Assembly: GCA_027624955.1 (NCBI GenBank)
Contig: JAQBTG010000011.1
Location: 1-64,000 of the forward strand
Origin: Pseudomonadota bacterium
GTDB lineage: Bacteria; Pseudomonadota; Alphaproteobacteria; UBA828
Direction of reading: 5' to 3'
DNA: 64,000 nt
Below the pieces are notes generated by a model. It was not told the origin of the DNA, ran no database searches, and saw only the letters and a list, made by a program, of their open reading frames with translations. Positions 51,968 to 60,460 of this stretch are shown piece after piece. The first letter of the stretch is position 1, and each line of letters starts with the position of its first letter. Position numbers and translations under genes: made by a program.

Positions 51968-52816
51968 TCAGTAACTCGGCTTGGCCGCGAATGGCGTGAG
52001 TTGGAGCTCGTGCGTCCAGCAGGAGCGGTCCTGGCTGTGCAGATAGTAATATGCTTCGGCGATCTTGACCGGGTTGAGCACCGCGTCTGGATTTTCCAGG
52101 GCGCGCGGCAGGGTCCTTGTGCCGGGCGAATCGATGAGGCCGTCGATCACCACATTGGCGACATGCACGCCATGCTCGGAATATTCCTCCGTCAGCACCT
52201 GGGCCAGCGCGCGCATCATGACGCGCGGGTAATAGAGCGATTCTCCGGTCATGCGTTTGCTGCCGCGCAGCGATTTGGCGTTGTTTGAAATCAGAAATGA
52301 GCCCGCGCCTTTATGACGCATCGCCGGCAGCGCTTGCTTGGCGACAAGAAAGAGCCCGCGATTGGCGACGTGATGGGCGGTATCAAACATCTCGACCGGT
52401 ATATGTTCGAGCAGCTCCTTTTCCGGCGGTAGGTCGCGGCCCTCAAGATAGCCGGCGTTATAGACCACCACCTCCGGCTCGCCGGCCTCGCGCCGAGTGA
52501 TGGCGAAGGCTGCCGCGATTGAATCTTCCGATGCCAGATCGAGCTCAACGATCATGCAATCGCCGCTCTGTTCACGGATCGCCGCCGCCAGCGGTACCGC
52601 ATTGGCCTCGGCACGAGTGCTGAGCACGGTAAAAAAGCCCTCCGCGGCAAACTTCTGCGCCACCGCGCCGCCGACGCCCCAGCGCGCGCCGACCGGCAGG
52701 CCGCTATCGTCAAGTGCTCGGCCATGCGCAAGCAGCGTATTACGCCCATCCGATTGCCATTTAGACGTCGCGCCGATCACCATGGCGACCGGCTTGTTCT
52801 CGGCGTTTCGGCTCAT
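51968..52816 (-). CDS. Atypical SDR-like oxidoreductase with split cofactor motif and no YxxxK
   Basis: 282 residues. The Rossmann start VAMVIGAT (10-17) is followed by about 29 inserted residues (SKWQSDGRNTLLAHGRALDD and on to GARW) before GVGGAVAQKFAAEGF (47-61), so the usual TGxxxGxG is interrupted. VVYNAGYLEG gives the NAG-like turn and SFLISNNAKSLRG the Ser strand. In the place of Tyr-xxx-Lys the sequence reads ESLYYPRVMMRAL, without the Lys. ATG 52816 overlaps the stop of the molybdenum hydroxylase large subunit by 4 nt. Either a divergent SDR using other residues or a non-catalytic relative; co-translation with the hydroxylase suggests a shared pathway. Confidence 0.72.
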   Translation of the reverse strand: MSRNAENKPVAMVIGATSKWQSDGRNTLLAHGRALDDSGLPVGARWGVGGAVAQKFAAEGFFTVLSTRAEANAVPLAAAIREQSGDCMIVELDLASEDSIAAAFAITRREAGEPEVVVYNAGYLEGRDLPPEKELLEHIPVEMFDTAHHVANRGLFLVAKQALPAMRHKGAGSFLISNNAKSLRGSKRMTGESLYYPRVMMRALAQVLTEEYSEHGVHVANVVIDGLIDSPGTRTLPRALENPDAVLNPVKIAEAYYYLHSQDRSCWTHELQLTPFAAKPSY

Positions 52817-54976
52817 GACATGCGCCAGCGGTCTTCCGGATAGAGCGGCAGGCGGCGGATGCGTTTGCCGGTCGCCGCAAAATATGCGTTGACCAGTGCC
52901 GGTGCGATGGGCGGGGTCGCCGGCTCACCGACGCCGCCCGGCGGCGCATCGCTGGCTACTATATGGACATCAATTTGAGGCATTTGGTGCATACGCAGCA
53001 TGCGGTAATCGTGGAAATTGCTTTGTTGTACCCGCCCGTCCTTCAGTGTGATGCGGCCGTAAAGCGCCGCCGTCAAGCCGTAGACGATGCTGCCCTCGAC
53101 CTGCGCGGTGACGGTGTCGGGATTGACCACCACGCCGCAATCGATGGCGCAGGTGACCCTGTGCACGCGCAGCTCTTCGCCCGGCGGTACGGAGATTTCC
53201 GCGACCTCGGCGACGATCGCCCCCATAGATTCGTGGAACGCGATGCCGCGGTGACGTCCCGCTGGCAGAGCCCGACCCCAGCCGGCGCGTTCGGCGGCGA
53301 GCTCGAGCACCGCCAGATGACGTGGCGCTTGGGCGAGCATGCGGGCGCGGAATTCGAGCGGGTCGCGCCCGGCCGCCGCTGCCAGTTCGTCGGCGAAGGC
53401 TTCCATGGCGAAGGCGGTGTGCGAGTTGCCCACCGAGCGCCAGAAGCCGGCGGCGAGCGGCGTCTCCACCTCGACGTAATCGATGCGCCGGTTTGGAATG
53501 GCGTAGGCCCGTCGCACGGCGCCGTCTATGGAGGTGATATCCACTTGGCCGTCCGGCACGGCGCCGGGAAAATAACGCCGGAGGATGGAAGGCCCCGCCA
53601 GGCGGTGGCTCCAGGCGGCGGTGTCGCCGGCGCTGTCCAAGCCCGCCCGGAGACGGTGATACATGCACGCCCGGAAGGTGCCGTGGCAGGTGTCGTCCTC
53701 GCGCGACCACACCACCTTGACCGGCGCGCCGAGGGCGCGCGCGAGATGCACCGCTTCGACAACGAAATCGATCTCCCCCCGTCGGCCGAAGCTGCCGCCG
53801 ATCATCGTCGTGTGCACCTTCACCTGCGCCGGATCGAGCCCGGCAACCATGGCTGCGACGCGTTGCGTCAAAGTTTGTGCTTGGGTTGGCGCCCAGACTT
53901 CGCAAGAATCGGCACGCACGTCGGCCGTGCAACTCATCGGCTCCATCGGCGCATTGGCCAGATACGGCACTTCGTATTCCGCTTCGACGATCTCGGCCGC
54001 CGCTATCAGGGCGGCGTCGACATCGCCTTCGGATTCTGCCGTGAGCGCCGGCCCCTGGTCGGCAGCGGCGGCAAGGCGTCGGCTGATTTCTTCGCTGTCG
54101 ATCGTGGCGTTCGGACCCTCGTCCCATGTCACCTCGAGCGCGTCGACGCCGCGCTTGGCGGCCCAGGTGTCGTCGGCGGCGACAGCGATGCCGCTTTCGA
54201 TTTGCAGCACATGGCGCACGCCCGGGATGGCAAGCGCGGCTTCGGCATCGAAGCTGCGCGCCGTCCCGCCTTGTACCGGGCTGCGCCGGATCATCGCCGT
54301 CAACATGCCGGGGCGGCGCACATCCATAGAGTATTCGGCACTGCCGTTGACCTTAGCCGGTGTGTCGACGCGTTTCTGCGGCGTGCCGATGAGGCGGAAA
54401 AACTTTTGCCGCCTTGAGCGGCGCGCCATCGGGCATTGGCAGCGCCGCCGCCGCGCCGGCAAGCTCCGTATAGGGCGCGCTGCGCCCGCTCGCTTCATGC
54501 GTTACCGCGCCGTTCTTGGCTCGGCAGGCACCGGCGCTGACGGCCCAATGCTGTGCCGCCGCCGTGATCAGCATCTCGCGCGCTGTGGCGCCGGCGCGGC
54601 GCAGGGGCTCCCAGCCATCCGCGATGCTGGTACTGCCGCCGGTCGCCTGCTGGCCAAAAAAGGACGGGTTGCCATACGCGCTGTCGGCGGGCGCCTGCTC
54701 GATAATGACCTGATCGAGCGCGATTTCGAGTTCCTCGGCGACCAGCATAGGCAGCGACGTCAATACGCCCTGGCCCATTTCCGACTGGCTCACCAGAATC
54801 GTCACGCCGTCGCCGTCGATACGGAGCCATGCATTGGGCGCGAACGTCGTCGTTTGCGCAGCTACGTTGAGCCGCCCCGGCAGGTGAATTCCGATGGCGA
54901 AGCCTCCGGCAGCGAGCGCCGTGATCTTGAGGAATGTCCGCCGGCTCGGCTCGGCGAAGACGTTCGGTGGCGCCAT
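52813..54976 (-). pseudogene. iorB: Isoquinoline 1-oxidoreductase/xanthine dehydrogenase-type molybdopterin subunit, frameshifted
   Basis: Two frames together make one large subunit. The first (54976 to about 54400) begins MAPPNVFAEPSRRTFLKITALAAGG, a Tat-type start (parts: SRRTFLKI), followed by QSEMGQGVLTSLPMLVAEEL. The second (to 52813) continues RLIGTPQKRVDTPAKVNGSAEY, then PMEPMSCTADV, GGSFGRRGEIDFVVEAV and the end [18 protein letters not shown], the Mo-site and molybdopterin-cytosine-dinucleotide regions. The break is at a run of five A on the plus strand (54398-54402); with four the two halves join as AAKVFRLIGTPQ. It is either a real mutation or a homopolymer error in the assembly. 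No stop codon is needed other than the shift, and all downstream motifs are intact. Oxidises a small aromatic or aldehyde substrate in the periplasm with electrons to a cytochrome. Confidence 0.85.
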
Positions 54977-54977
54977 C

Positions 54978-55439
54978 TCAACTCTCCCGCATCGCTCGGG
55001 CAGCGCGGTGGATCGCCTTGCGGATGCGTCCATAGGTGCCACAGCGACAAATATTACCGGCCATGGCGGCGTCGATGTCGTCATCGTCAGGCTTGTCGGT
55101 ATGCGCCAGCAGCCCGGCGGCGCTCATGATCTGCCCGGACTGGCAATAGCCGCATTGCGGCACGTCTTCTTCGATCCAAGCTTGTTGCAACGGATGTCCG
55201 TTGTCGGTGGAAAGGCCCTCGATGGTGGTGATCGGGCGATCGCGAATATCCGACAGGGCGAGGACACAGCTTCGTACCGGCTCGTCTCCCAACAGCACCG
55301 TACAGGCACCGCAGCGCGCAATACCGCAGCCAAACTTTGTGCCTGTCAGGCCGAGGTGGTCGCGCAAGACCCAGAGCAACGGCGTCTCCGGATCGGCTGA
55401 AACATCCTGGCGTTGCCCGTTGATAAGCAGCGTGGTCAT
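54978..55439 (-). CDS. iorA: (2Fe-2S)-binding subunit of a molybdenum hydroxylase (IorA type)
   Basis: 153 residues carrying two [2Fe-2S] clusters. The N-terminal plant-ferredoxin-like cluster is in [19 protein letters not shown] (Cys-x4-Cys-x2-Cys, plus a later Cys in RSC), and the C-terminal helical cluster is CGYCQSGQ and CRCGTYGRI. This is the small subunit of xanthine dehydrogenase, aldehyde oxidase and IorAB enzymes. Start ATG 55439 ([11 protein letters not shown]); its stop is one nt before the large-subunit start, so they are coupled. Frame is intact, unlike the large subunit. No FAD subunit is nearby, in line with the two-subunit IorAB type that passes electrons to cytochrome c. Confidence 0.93.
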   Translation of the reverse strand: MTTLLINGQRQDVSADPETPLLWVLRDHLGLTGTKFGCGIARCGACTVLLGDEPVRSCVLALSDIRDRPITTIEGLSTDNGHPLQQAWIEEDVPQCGYCQSGQIMSAAGLLAHTDKPDDDDIDAAMAGNICRCGTYGRIRKAIHRAARAMRES

Positions 55440-55485
55440 AGCCTTGGCCTTTCCTATCTCGCCACTGGAGTCACTTGGGGCGCGA

Positions 55486-56103
55486 TCATTCGGGGCATGG
55501 TGCGCCCGCTTGCGCCCAGGTTCGCGCGGCTGCCATGAAATCTTCGTGCGGAATGCGAACCGCTGTGCGCCCGGCCCCGGGATCGAAGGCCCACAACACA
55601 AGCGGATCTTTGTCGAGATGAAAGATGATGTCTTTTAGGCCGAGGCCGCCGGTTTTCCTCTTGTCCTTCAACTGGCGGCACAGCTCTCCGGGACGACGTC
55701 CCTGAATCGCCATTTCAATCGGCGCGAGCTGCCATACAGGGAACGGCTCAACATGGGGCACGCCTGGTGGCAGCTGTGCGCCGGCAAGCGGGCGCTGCTG
55801 GTGACAGGTTTCGCAGCGCATTCCCGTCCGGCCCTTGTTGTCGGGCCCGCGCTGGACATTCATCGCGTGCGGCACGCTCCGGTCCGTTTGCAGAGGCTTA
55901 TTTCCAACAGGGTGGCAGTTCACGCAACGCGGATGCGCGAACACCTCGTACACAAGCATAAATGCGTCACGTGCCGCTTCACGGTCGGCGGCGGAAGCTT
56001 CCGTCTGGGCGCGTGCGCCGCCATGGGTGAACGTAGTGAACGCCAGCGTCAGCGCTAAAATTGCGCTTGAAAAAAGTACGGGGAAGCGCAAGCGAGAGTT
56101 CAA
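55486..56103 (-). CDS. Periplasmic diheme cytochrome c, likely electron acceptor of the IorAB hydroxylase
   Basis: 205 residues. Signal peptide to about 32 (THGGARAQ). Two haem-binding motifs, CVNCH at 60-64 and CETCH at 97-101. The region between and after ([18 protein letters not shown]-like segment, [20 protein letters not shown]) is that of the cytochrome that accompanies IorAB-like hydroxylases in several proteobacteria. It lies 46 nt upstream of iorA on the same strand. Role as direct acceptor is inferred from position and exported location. No third haem motif. Confidence 0.85.
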   Translation of the reverse strand: MNSRLRFPVLFSSAILALTLAFTTFTHGGARAQTEASAADREAARDAFMLVYEVFAHPRCVNCHPVGNKPLQTDRSVPHAMNVQRGPDNKGRTGMRCETCHQQRPLAGAQLPPGVPHVEPFPVWQLAPIEMAIQGRRPGELCRQLKDKRKTGGLGLKDIIFHLDKDPLVLWAFDPGAGRTAVRIPHEDFMAAARTWAQAGAPCPE

Positions 56104-56298
56104 ATCGGTCCGACCAAATAATTTTCGTCCGCTTTAAACATCCATCTCGACCATCTGTTTTTGCCACGTCGGAGCGGGCGTGGTCGGATGATTCGTTTTG
56201 AATCGCATGCTGACCACAATATAGGCATCCGACGGCGCCAATCCAAGTGCTGCCGTTATTGTGGCACCTTGCCTGCCCAGCTCATACGCAATGCTCGT

Positions 56299-57135
56299 TC
56301 ATGTGAGATGTAGCATGCGGTCCCATTGCCACCAGGCGCACAGCGCGTCGCCCATTATCAATCTCTTGTCCGCAACATTGAGCCAGGGCAATTCCTCGGT
56401 AAACATCGTCACGCAGTGGCGCCACGAACATGGCATTTTGGTGATGTCCGTGCCCCAAAACATGCGCTCCGGGCCGAACGCATCGTAAACTTGGCGTACA
56501 TAGGCATGCAGCGCCGGAAACGGATAGGCTTCGCTGGAATAGCCCGGCACGCCGGTCGCCTTGACCGCAACGTTGGGGAATTTGGCCAGCGCCACAAGGT
56601 CGGGCAGGTGGGTCATGGCGGCGCCGTCTTTCAACGTGGTGTTGCCGCCGCGGCCGCCGAGGTGATCGATGGTGAGGCGAAGTCCGGGATGGCGCGCGGC
56701 GATCTGCCCGAACAGCGCCAGTGAATCCGTCGCCATGACGGCAATCGGCACGCCGGCACTTTCCGCTGCCGGCCACAGCCAATCGAGCGCGCCCTCATGC
56801 AGCCAGCGGCGCGCTGGATCTTTCAGAAACATATATCGGAGACCCAGCATGCCGGGCTGATCTCGCCATCCGGCGATCTGGTTGCGCGACCCTGGCGTAT
56901 CGAGTGCCAGCGAGCCCATCACCGCAAAGCGGGCGGGATAGCGGCGCACCGCATCCATTGCCAAGTCGTGCGCCCCTGGGTCCCAAGACGGCGGATGAAT
57001 CACCGCGGCGTCAATACCGCCTTCATCCATCAAACCGATCGCTTCCTCGGCGCTGAATTTCGTGACCTGGCGATGGGCTAGGTTGCTCGGCAGGCCAGTT
57101 CCCCAAAGATGAATTTGCGCGTCGACGATGTGCAT
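56299..57135 (-). CDS. Amidohydrolase family protein (amidohydrolase_2/LigI-like)
   Basis: 278 residues, a TIM-barrel metal-dependent hydrolase. First strand MHIVDAQIHLWGTG (His9 in place of the HxH second position; typically DxHxH becomes DAQIH, so the first metal-binding His is a Gln), then HRQVTKFSAEEAIGLMDEGG, VIHPPSWDPGA, RLTIDHLGGRGG and FWGTDITKMP with the catalytic Asp. The LigI and rhamnono-lactonase group in this family often need no metal. A lactone or dicarboxylate derivative is a likely substrate. Start ATG 57135. Confidence 0.85.
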   Translation of the reverse strand: MHIVDAQIHLWGTGLPSNLAHRQVTKFSAEEAIGLMDEGGIDAAVIHPPSWDPGAHDLAMDAVRRYPARFAVMGSLALDTPGSRNQIAGWRDQPGMLGLRYMFLKDPARRWLHEGALDWLWPAAESAGVPIAVMATDSLALFGQIAARHPGLRLTIDHLGGRGGNTTLKDGAAMTHLPDLVALAKFPNVAVKATGVPGYSSEAYPFPALHAYVRQVYDAFGPERMFWGTDITKMPCSWRHCVTMFTEELPWLNVADKRLIMGDALCAWWQWDRMLHLT

Positions 57136-57148
57136 CTGATTCTGTTTT

Positions 57149-57307
57149 CTACTCCTGCCAATCGCTGAGCTTGCGGCGATTGTCGAGGCCGTGCAAGCGG
57201 CGCCATTTGTCCCGCCGCTGTCCCGCCGCGCAATTTCCGCTTTGCATCTGGCGCGTCCGGTAACCGAGAATGTGCTGCGCCTGCCGATTCGCGGTCGGCG
57301 CGCTCAA
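57149..57307 (-). CDS. Possible small protein, alternatively a coding remnant
   Basis: A 52-codon frame starting at TTG 57307 and ending at TAG 57149-57151, 13 nt before the amidohydrolase start. It reads SAPTANRQAQHILGYRTRQM and then a strongly basic, protein-like C-terminus, DKWRRLHGLDNRRKLSDWQE. The composition of the last 25 residues looks selected, but I find no Shine-Dalgarno and do not know a family. The frame is open only back to about 57330. It could be the 3' remnant of a lost gene. Confidence 0.3.
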   Translation of the reverse strand: MSAPTANRQAQHILGYRTRQMQSGNCAAGQRRDKWRRLHGLDNRRKLSDWQE

Positions 57308-57372
57308 CGCATTAGCAAAAATGCGGCGTCACATCGTCCCTTAGGCGAAGCGCGCTGAGAGAACTTCTGGAG

Positions 57373-58032
57373 GTGCACGGGACGGTGCCGGTCTATTGCG
57401 AAACATGGCTCTATCCGCCGGGCGCCTTTCCCGCCGAGCCGATCAATGCCGCCACCAGCTTTGCCCCCGTCGTGCTGGGGGTTTTGGCCCTGCTGTTCCT
57501 GCTGCGCCGCAGCGACCAAGGCCGCATCGCCTATGCGCTAGCGATCTTGCTCGTCCTTACCGGTCTGGGAAGCGTTGCCTGGCATTCGCTCCGCACCGAT
57601 CTCACGCTTACACTCGATGCGCTGCCGGGTGTCATCTATTTTGTCGTTCTGGTGGTCTTCTGGGTCTATTACCTCGGCGGCCGATTTTTCGGCGTCATCC
57701 CCATCGGCCTGATCGTCACGCTCATCGCCTTCTTCCGTCCGGGGTCACAGGACGATGCTCGAATCGTCGTGATTAGTGTCATGTTGGCGTTTGCGGTAGG
57801 GCTGTTGGTGGCCACATGGCTGCGCAAGCGGCACGCCTTTAAGCTTGCGCTTGCCATGGTGGGCTGTGCGCTGGTCGCGGCGACGTTCCGCACCCTCGAT
57901 CTCAGCGTGTGCGACACAATTCCCTTCGGCACGCATTTTTTCTGGCATATCTTTCTTTCTACGGCTGCCTACGCTGGCGTCCGCATGATGGTGGTGCTCA
58001 GAAACGGGGCGCCAGAAAAAATTACAGATTAG
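57373..58032 (+). CDS. Ceramidase-domain membrane protein (CREST superfamily)
   Basis: 219 residues, about seven membrane segments. The family landmarks of alkaline ceramidase-like proteins are present: YCETWLYPPGAFPAEPINAATSF (in parts: YCETW, EPINAATS) at the start, GSVAWHSLRTDLTLTLDALPG with the catalytic His and Asp, and the late HFFWHIFLSTAAYAGVR with two His of the zinc site. In bacteria these are of unknown substrate. GTG 57373 has the Shine-Dalgarno too close; GTG 57385, 11 nt after TGGAGG, is the better start but the difference is four residues. It is followed 5 nt later by a Rossmann oxidoreductase. Confidence 0.84.
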   Translation: MHGTVPVYCETWLYPPGAFPAEPINAATSFAPVVLGVLALLFLLRRSDQGRIAYALAILLVLTGLGSVAWHSLRTDLTLTLDALPGVIYFVVLVVFWVYYLGGRFFGVIPIGLIVTLIAFFRPGSQDDARIVVISVMLAFAVGLLVATWLRKRHAFKLALAMVGCALVAATFRTLDLSVCDTIPFGTHFFWHIFLSTAAYAGVRMMVVLRNGAPEKITD

Positions 58033-58037
58033 AGCAA

Positions 58038-58721
58038 ATGCAAAATAAATCGACGGCAGCGAAAGTGCTTTTAACCGGGGCGAGCGGCATGGTCGGCCGT
58101 CAGGTGCTTGCACATTTGCTGGCTCACCCGGCGGTGGGAGAAATTGTCTCAATTGGCCGGCGGCAATCTGGCATCAGTGATGGCAAGCTGCGTGAAATTT
58201 TGCACACGGATTTTCTTGATTTGGCGCCGCTCGCTTCTGAATTCGCTAATATCGATGTCTGCTTCCATTGCCTTGCCGTCTACCAAAGCCAGGTTTCGAA
58301 AAAGGCTTATTTCGAAATCACCTGCGATTATCAGCAGGCGCTGACCGACGCCTTGTCGGCGGCAAGCCCGGCGGCAACCTTTGTCTTGTTCGGCGCGCAA
58401 GGGGCGCGGACCGATGGCAAGGGCATGCCCTTCGCGCGCGTCAAAGGCCAGGCCGAGAGTCTGCTTCAGGCCACCAGTTTTCCACGCAAATATATCTTCC
58501 GACCCGGCCATATTCAGCCAACGGGCAAGCGAAAACCGCCGGGTTGGATATACCGGCTGCTGGTGCTGCCGATCATGACCAAGAAGTTCGCCAAAAAACC
58601 AGCCATCGGCATTACAGATAGCGATTTGGCCAAGGCGATGGTCAAGGTCGGGCTCGCGGCGACAGACGAATCGGAAATATTCAGCAATCAAATGATCCGC
58701 GAAGCTGCGGCTTCTGATTGA
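58038..58721 (+). CDS. NAD(P)-binding Rossmann protein (HTATIP2/TIP30-like atypical SDR)
   Basis: 227 residues. Glycine motif LLTGASGMVGRQVL (12-25) then HPAVGEIVSIGRRQSG, and the atypical SDR pattern AKVLLTGA, DVCFHCLAVYQSQVSK with the Tyr and Lys moved, and RPGHIQPTGKRKPPGW. This resembles HTATIP2-type NADPH-binding proteins and the short reductases near membrane lipid genes. Start ATG 58038; the frame is open far upstream across the ceramidase gene, which I discount. Its start overlaps nothing but sits 5 nt after the ceramidase stop, so the two are co-transcribed, and a lipid-related substrate is plausible. Confidence 0.78.
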   Translation: MQNKSTAAKVLLTGASGMVGRQVLAHLLAHPAVGEIVSIGRRQSGISDGKLREILHTDFLDLAPLASEFANIDVCFHCLAVYQSQVSKKAYFEITCDYQQALTDALSAASPAATFVLFGAQGARTDGKGMPFARVKGQAESLLQATSFPRKYIFRPGHIQPTGKRKPPGWIYRLLVLPIMTKKFAKKPAIGITDSDLAKAMVKVGLAATDESEIFSNQMIREAAASD

Positions 58722-58746
58722 GGGCGAGGGACAAATAGGCATCGCT

Positions 58747-59799
58747 ATGATCCGAGCTATGATCCGATTTTTACCAACCTTGGCGGCGCGCTGCTTGGTG
58801 ATAGCGGTGCTCGGTCCGTGCGTTGTTCTTGGCGCCGGCGCCGCTGCGGCGTCCGACGCTGGGTTCCGCGATATGAATTTTTCCGATGACGAACGCGGGC
58901 GCACTATTCCCGTCGCTCTCTGGTATCCGACCGACGATACGGCGGCGGCGCTCACCTACGGCGGCATTCATGCCGGGCGGGCGGCAACGGGCGGCGCCAT
59001 CGCGCCGGGTCGCCATCCGCTGGCGCTGCTGTCGCACGGCACCGGCGGCAACCGCTTCAACCAATTCAACCTCGCCGAATTTCTCGCCCGGCATGGCTAT
59101 ATCGTTGCCGCGCTGGAGCATCCCGGCGACCGCACCTTCGACAATGGCGATTTCGGCAGCGCGAAGAATCTCTATAACCGCCCGCGTGATCTGAGTTTTG
59201 TGCTGGGTGCATTGCTCGCCGATAGCGCCATCGGCGACCAAATTGATGACAAGCGCATCGCCGCGCTCGGCCATTCGGCAGGTGGCTTTACCGCCATCGC
59301 CGCTGCCGGCGGACGCCCCAAACTGCAAAATCTATTCGACTATTGCGTCCGCCAGCCGACCGCCAGCCTCACCTGCCCAAAGAATGCCGGCGAGCCCGGC
59401 GAGGAAGACCCGCTATATATCGATTTCATGTCGGGCAGCGTCAGCCTGAAAGACCCGCGCCTTCGTGCTCTGGTCGTCGCCGCGCCGGCAATCGGCCCAC
59501 TGTTCGATGCGTCCGGCCTCGCCGAGGTGGATATCCCGGTGCTAATCTTTTGGGCCGGCGCCGACGCCATCCTCAACGAGCCTGATAATAGTCGCTTCTA
59601 TCTCGACGGCATCGCACGGGCACAAGAGCGCGAAATGCCGGGCATCGGCCATTTCACGTTTTTGTCGGAATGTTCGAATATGCTGCGCAGCGTCGCGCCG
59701 CAAATATGCACCGATCCACAAGGCGTCTTGCGCGCCGATCAGCACCGAGCAATCAACTCTGAGACGCTCGACTTTCTTTCGCGTCACCTCGGCAATTAA
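58747..59799 (+). CDS. Exported alpha/beta hydrolase, PAF-acetylhydrolase/dienelactone-hydrolase-like
   Basis: 350 residues. Signal peptide at 1-34 (GAGAAAASDA). Triad: Ser in GHSAGGF, Asp in WAGADAILNEPD and His in GIGHFTFLSEC; LSHGTGGNRFNQFNLAEFLARHGY gives the oxyanion strand. Lipase-like hydrolases of this type carry short substrates. Cys in FTFLSECSNML and PQICTDP and CVRQP may form disulfides, as expected for an exported protein. ATG 58747 precedes ATG 58759 in frame; both are possible. It ends the run ceramidase, oxidoreductase, hydrolase, which together look like a lipid-metabolism group. Confidence 0.85.
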   Translation: MIRAMIRFLPTLAARCLVIAVLGPCVVLGAGAAAASDAGFRDMNFSDDERGRTIPVALWYPTDDTAAALTYGGIHAGRAATGGAIAPGRHPLALLSHGTGGNRFNQFNLAEFLARHGYIVAALEHPGDRTFDNGDFGSAKNLYNRPRDLSFVLGALLADSAIGDQIDDKRIAALGHSAGGFTAIAAAGGRPKLQNLFDYCVRQPTASLTCPKNAGEPGEEDPLYIDFMSGSVSLKDPRLRALVVAAPAIGPLFDASGLAEVDIPVLIFWAGADAILNEPDNSRFYLDGIARAQEREMPGIGHFTFLSECSNMLRSVAPQICTDPQGVLRADQHRAINSETLDFLSRHLGN

Positions 59800-59956
59800 T
59801 TCTCCGCACCGAGGCCGAAACCGCGCTGTTTTTCTTGTTGCCTGAAAGTCCACAAAATATACCGCGTTCCCATAGAGGTAATTGCTCTCGGTTGCTGGAA
59901 GGCGTTATGAAGTCAGCCGCCGAAGCCGCGCCACAGCCACGAGCAGGCGGAGTTGG

Positions 59957-60394
59957 ATGATTATGCGAAGGTTGCTGGGAGGTCACGGCGGTCAAGAAGC
60001 TGGTGCCAGCCAGATAGGGTTGCTCATATTTTGGACCGGTTTCGCTCTTCTTCTTGCGCACGAGCTTGATGCCGTAGCGCAGTCTGAATGGCGGCTGCTC
60101 CCGCTTATTAATTTAATGGCGGATGAACCCGCGTACACCGTCTTCGTCGCGCTGCATGTCCCGCTGGTGGTGGTCTTGATATGGCTATTCACACACCCGT
60201 CAAAAATCGTGCGATGGCGTTCCCAGCTCGCGTTGGATGCCTTTCTTTGTGCTCATGCGCTGGTGCATTGGCTCATGTCGGGTGATGCTGAATACACATT
60301 CCATTCGCCACTCTCCAAGGCCATGATTTTTGGCGGCGGCGCTGTCGGCTTGGTACATGGTCTATTGATGCTGCGGTCGTCGCGCCCGACATAA
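59957..60394 (+). CDS. Small conserved membrane protein of unknown function
   Basis: 145 residues with four hydrophobic segments. The first is followed by a conserved-looking HELDAVAQSEWRLLPLIN (in the loop after segment 1), which resembles a small DUF group (DUF6713-like, from memory) with acidic and His residues. Start ATG 59957 with GGCGGAG before it; the frame is open back to 59882. No neighbours in the same direction. A heme or metal site in the His-rich parts is a guess. Confidence 0.6.
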   Translation: MIMRRLLGGHGGQEAGASQIGLLIFWTGFALLLAHELDAVAQSEWRLLPLINLMADEPAYTVFVALHVPLVVVLIWLFTHPSKIVRWRSQLALDAFLCAHALVHWLMSGDAEYTFHSPLSKAMIFGGGAVGLVHGLLMLRSSRPT

Positions 60395-60460
60395 CAAATT
60401 TAGAGCGCGGCGCGGCGCGGGCCGGGCAGGGCCGGCGCGGGTGTGATTTGACTGGGTCGC

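Noticed and set aside
52963-54417. Plus-strand frame of about 480 codons opposite the molybdenum hydroxylase
   Set aside because: Shadow of the true minus-strand subunit.
54390-54440. Programmed ribosomal frameshift as an explanation of the hydroxylase break
   Set aside because: The required shift is +1 (or -2) and no slippery site or stimulatory hairpin known for such enzymes is present. An error or mutation in an A5 run is simpler.
59753-60061. Minus-strand 102-codon frame between the lipase and the small membrane protein
   Set aside because: It overlaps both neighbours on the other strand and shows no conserved features.
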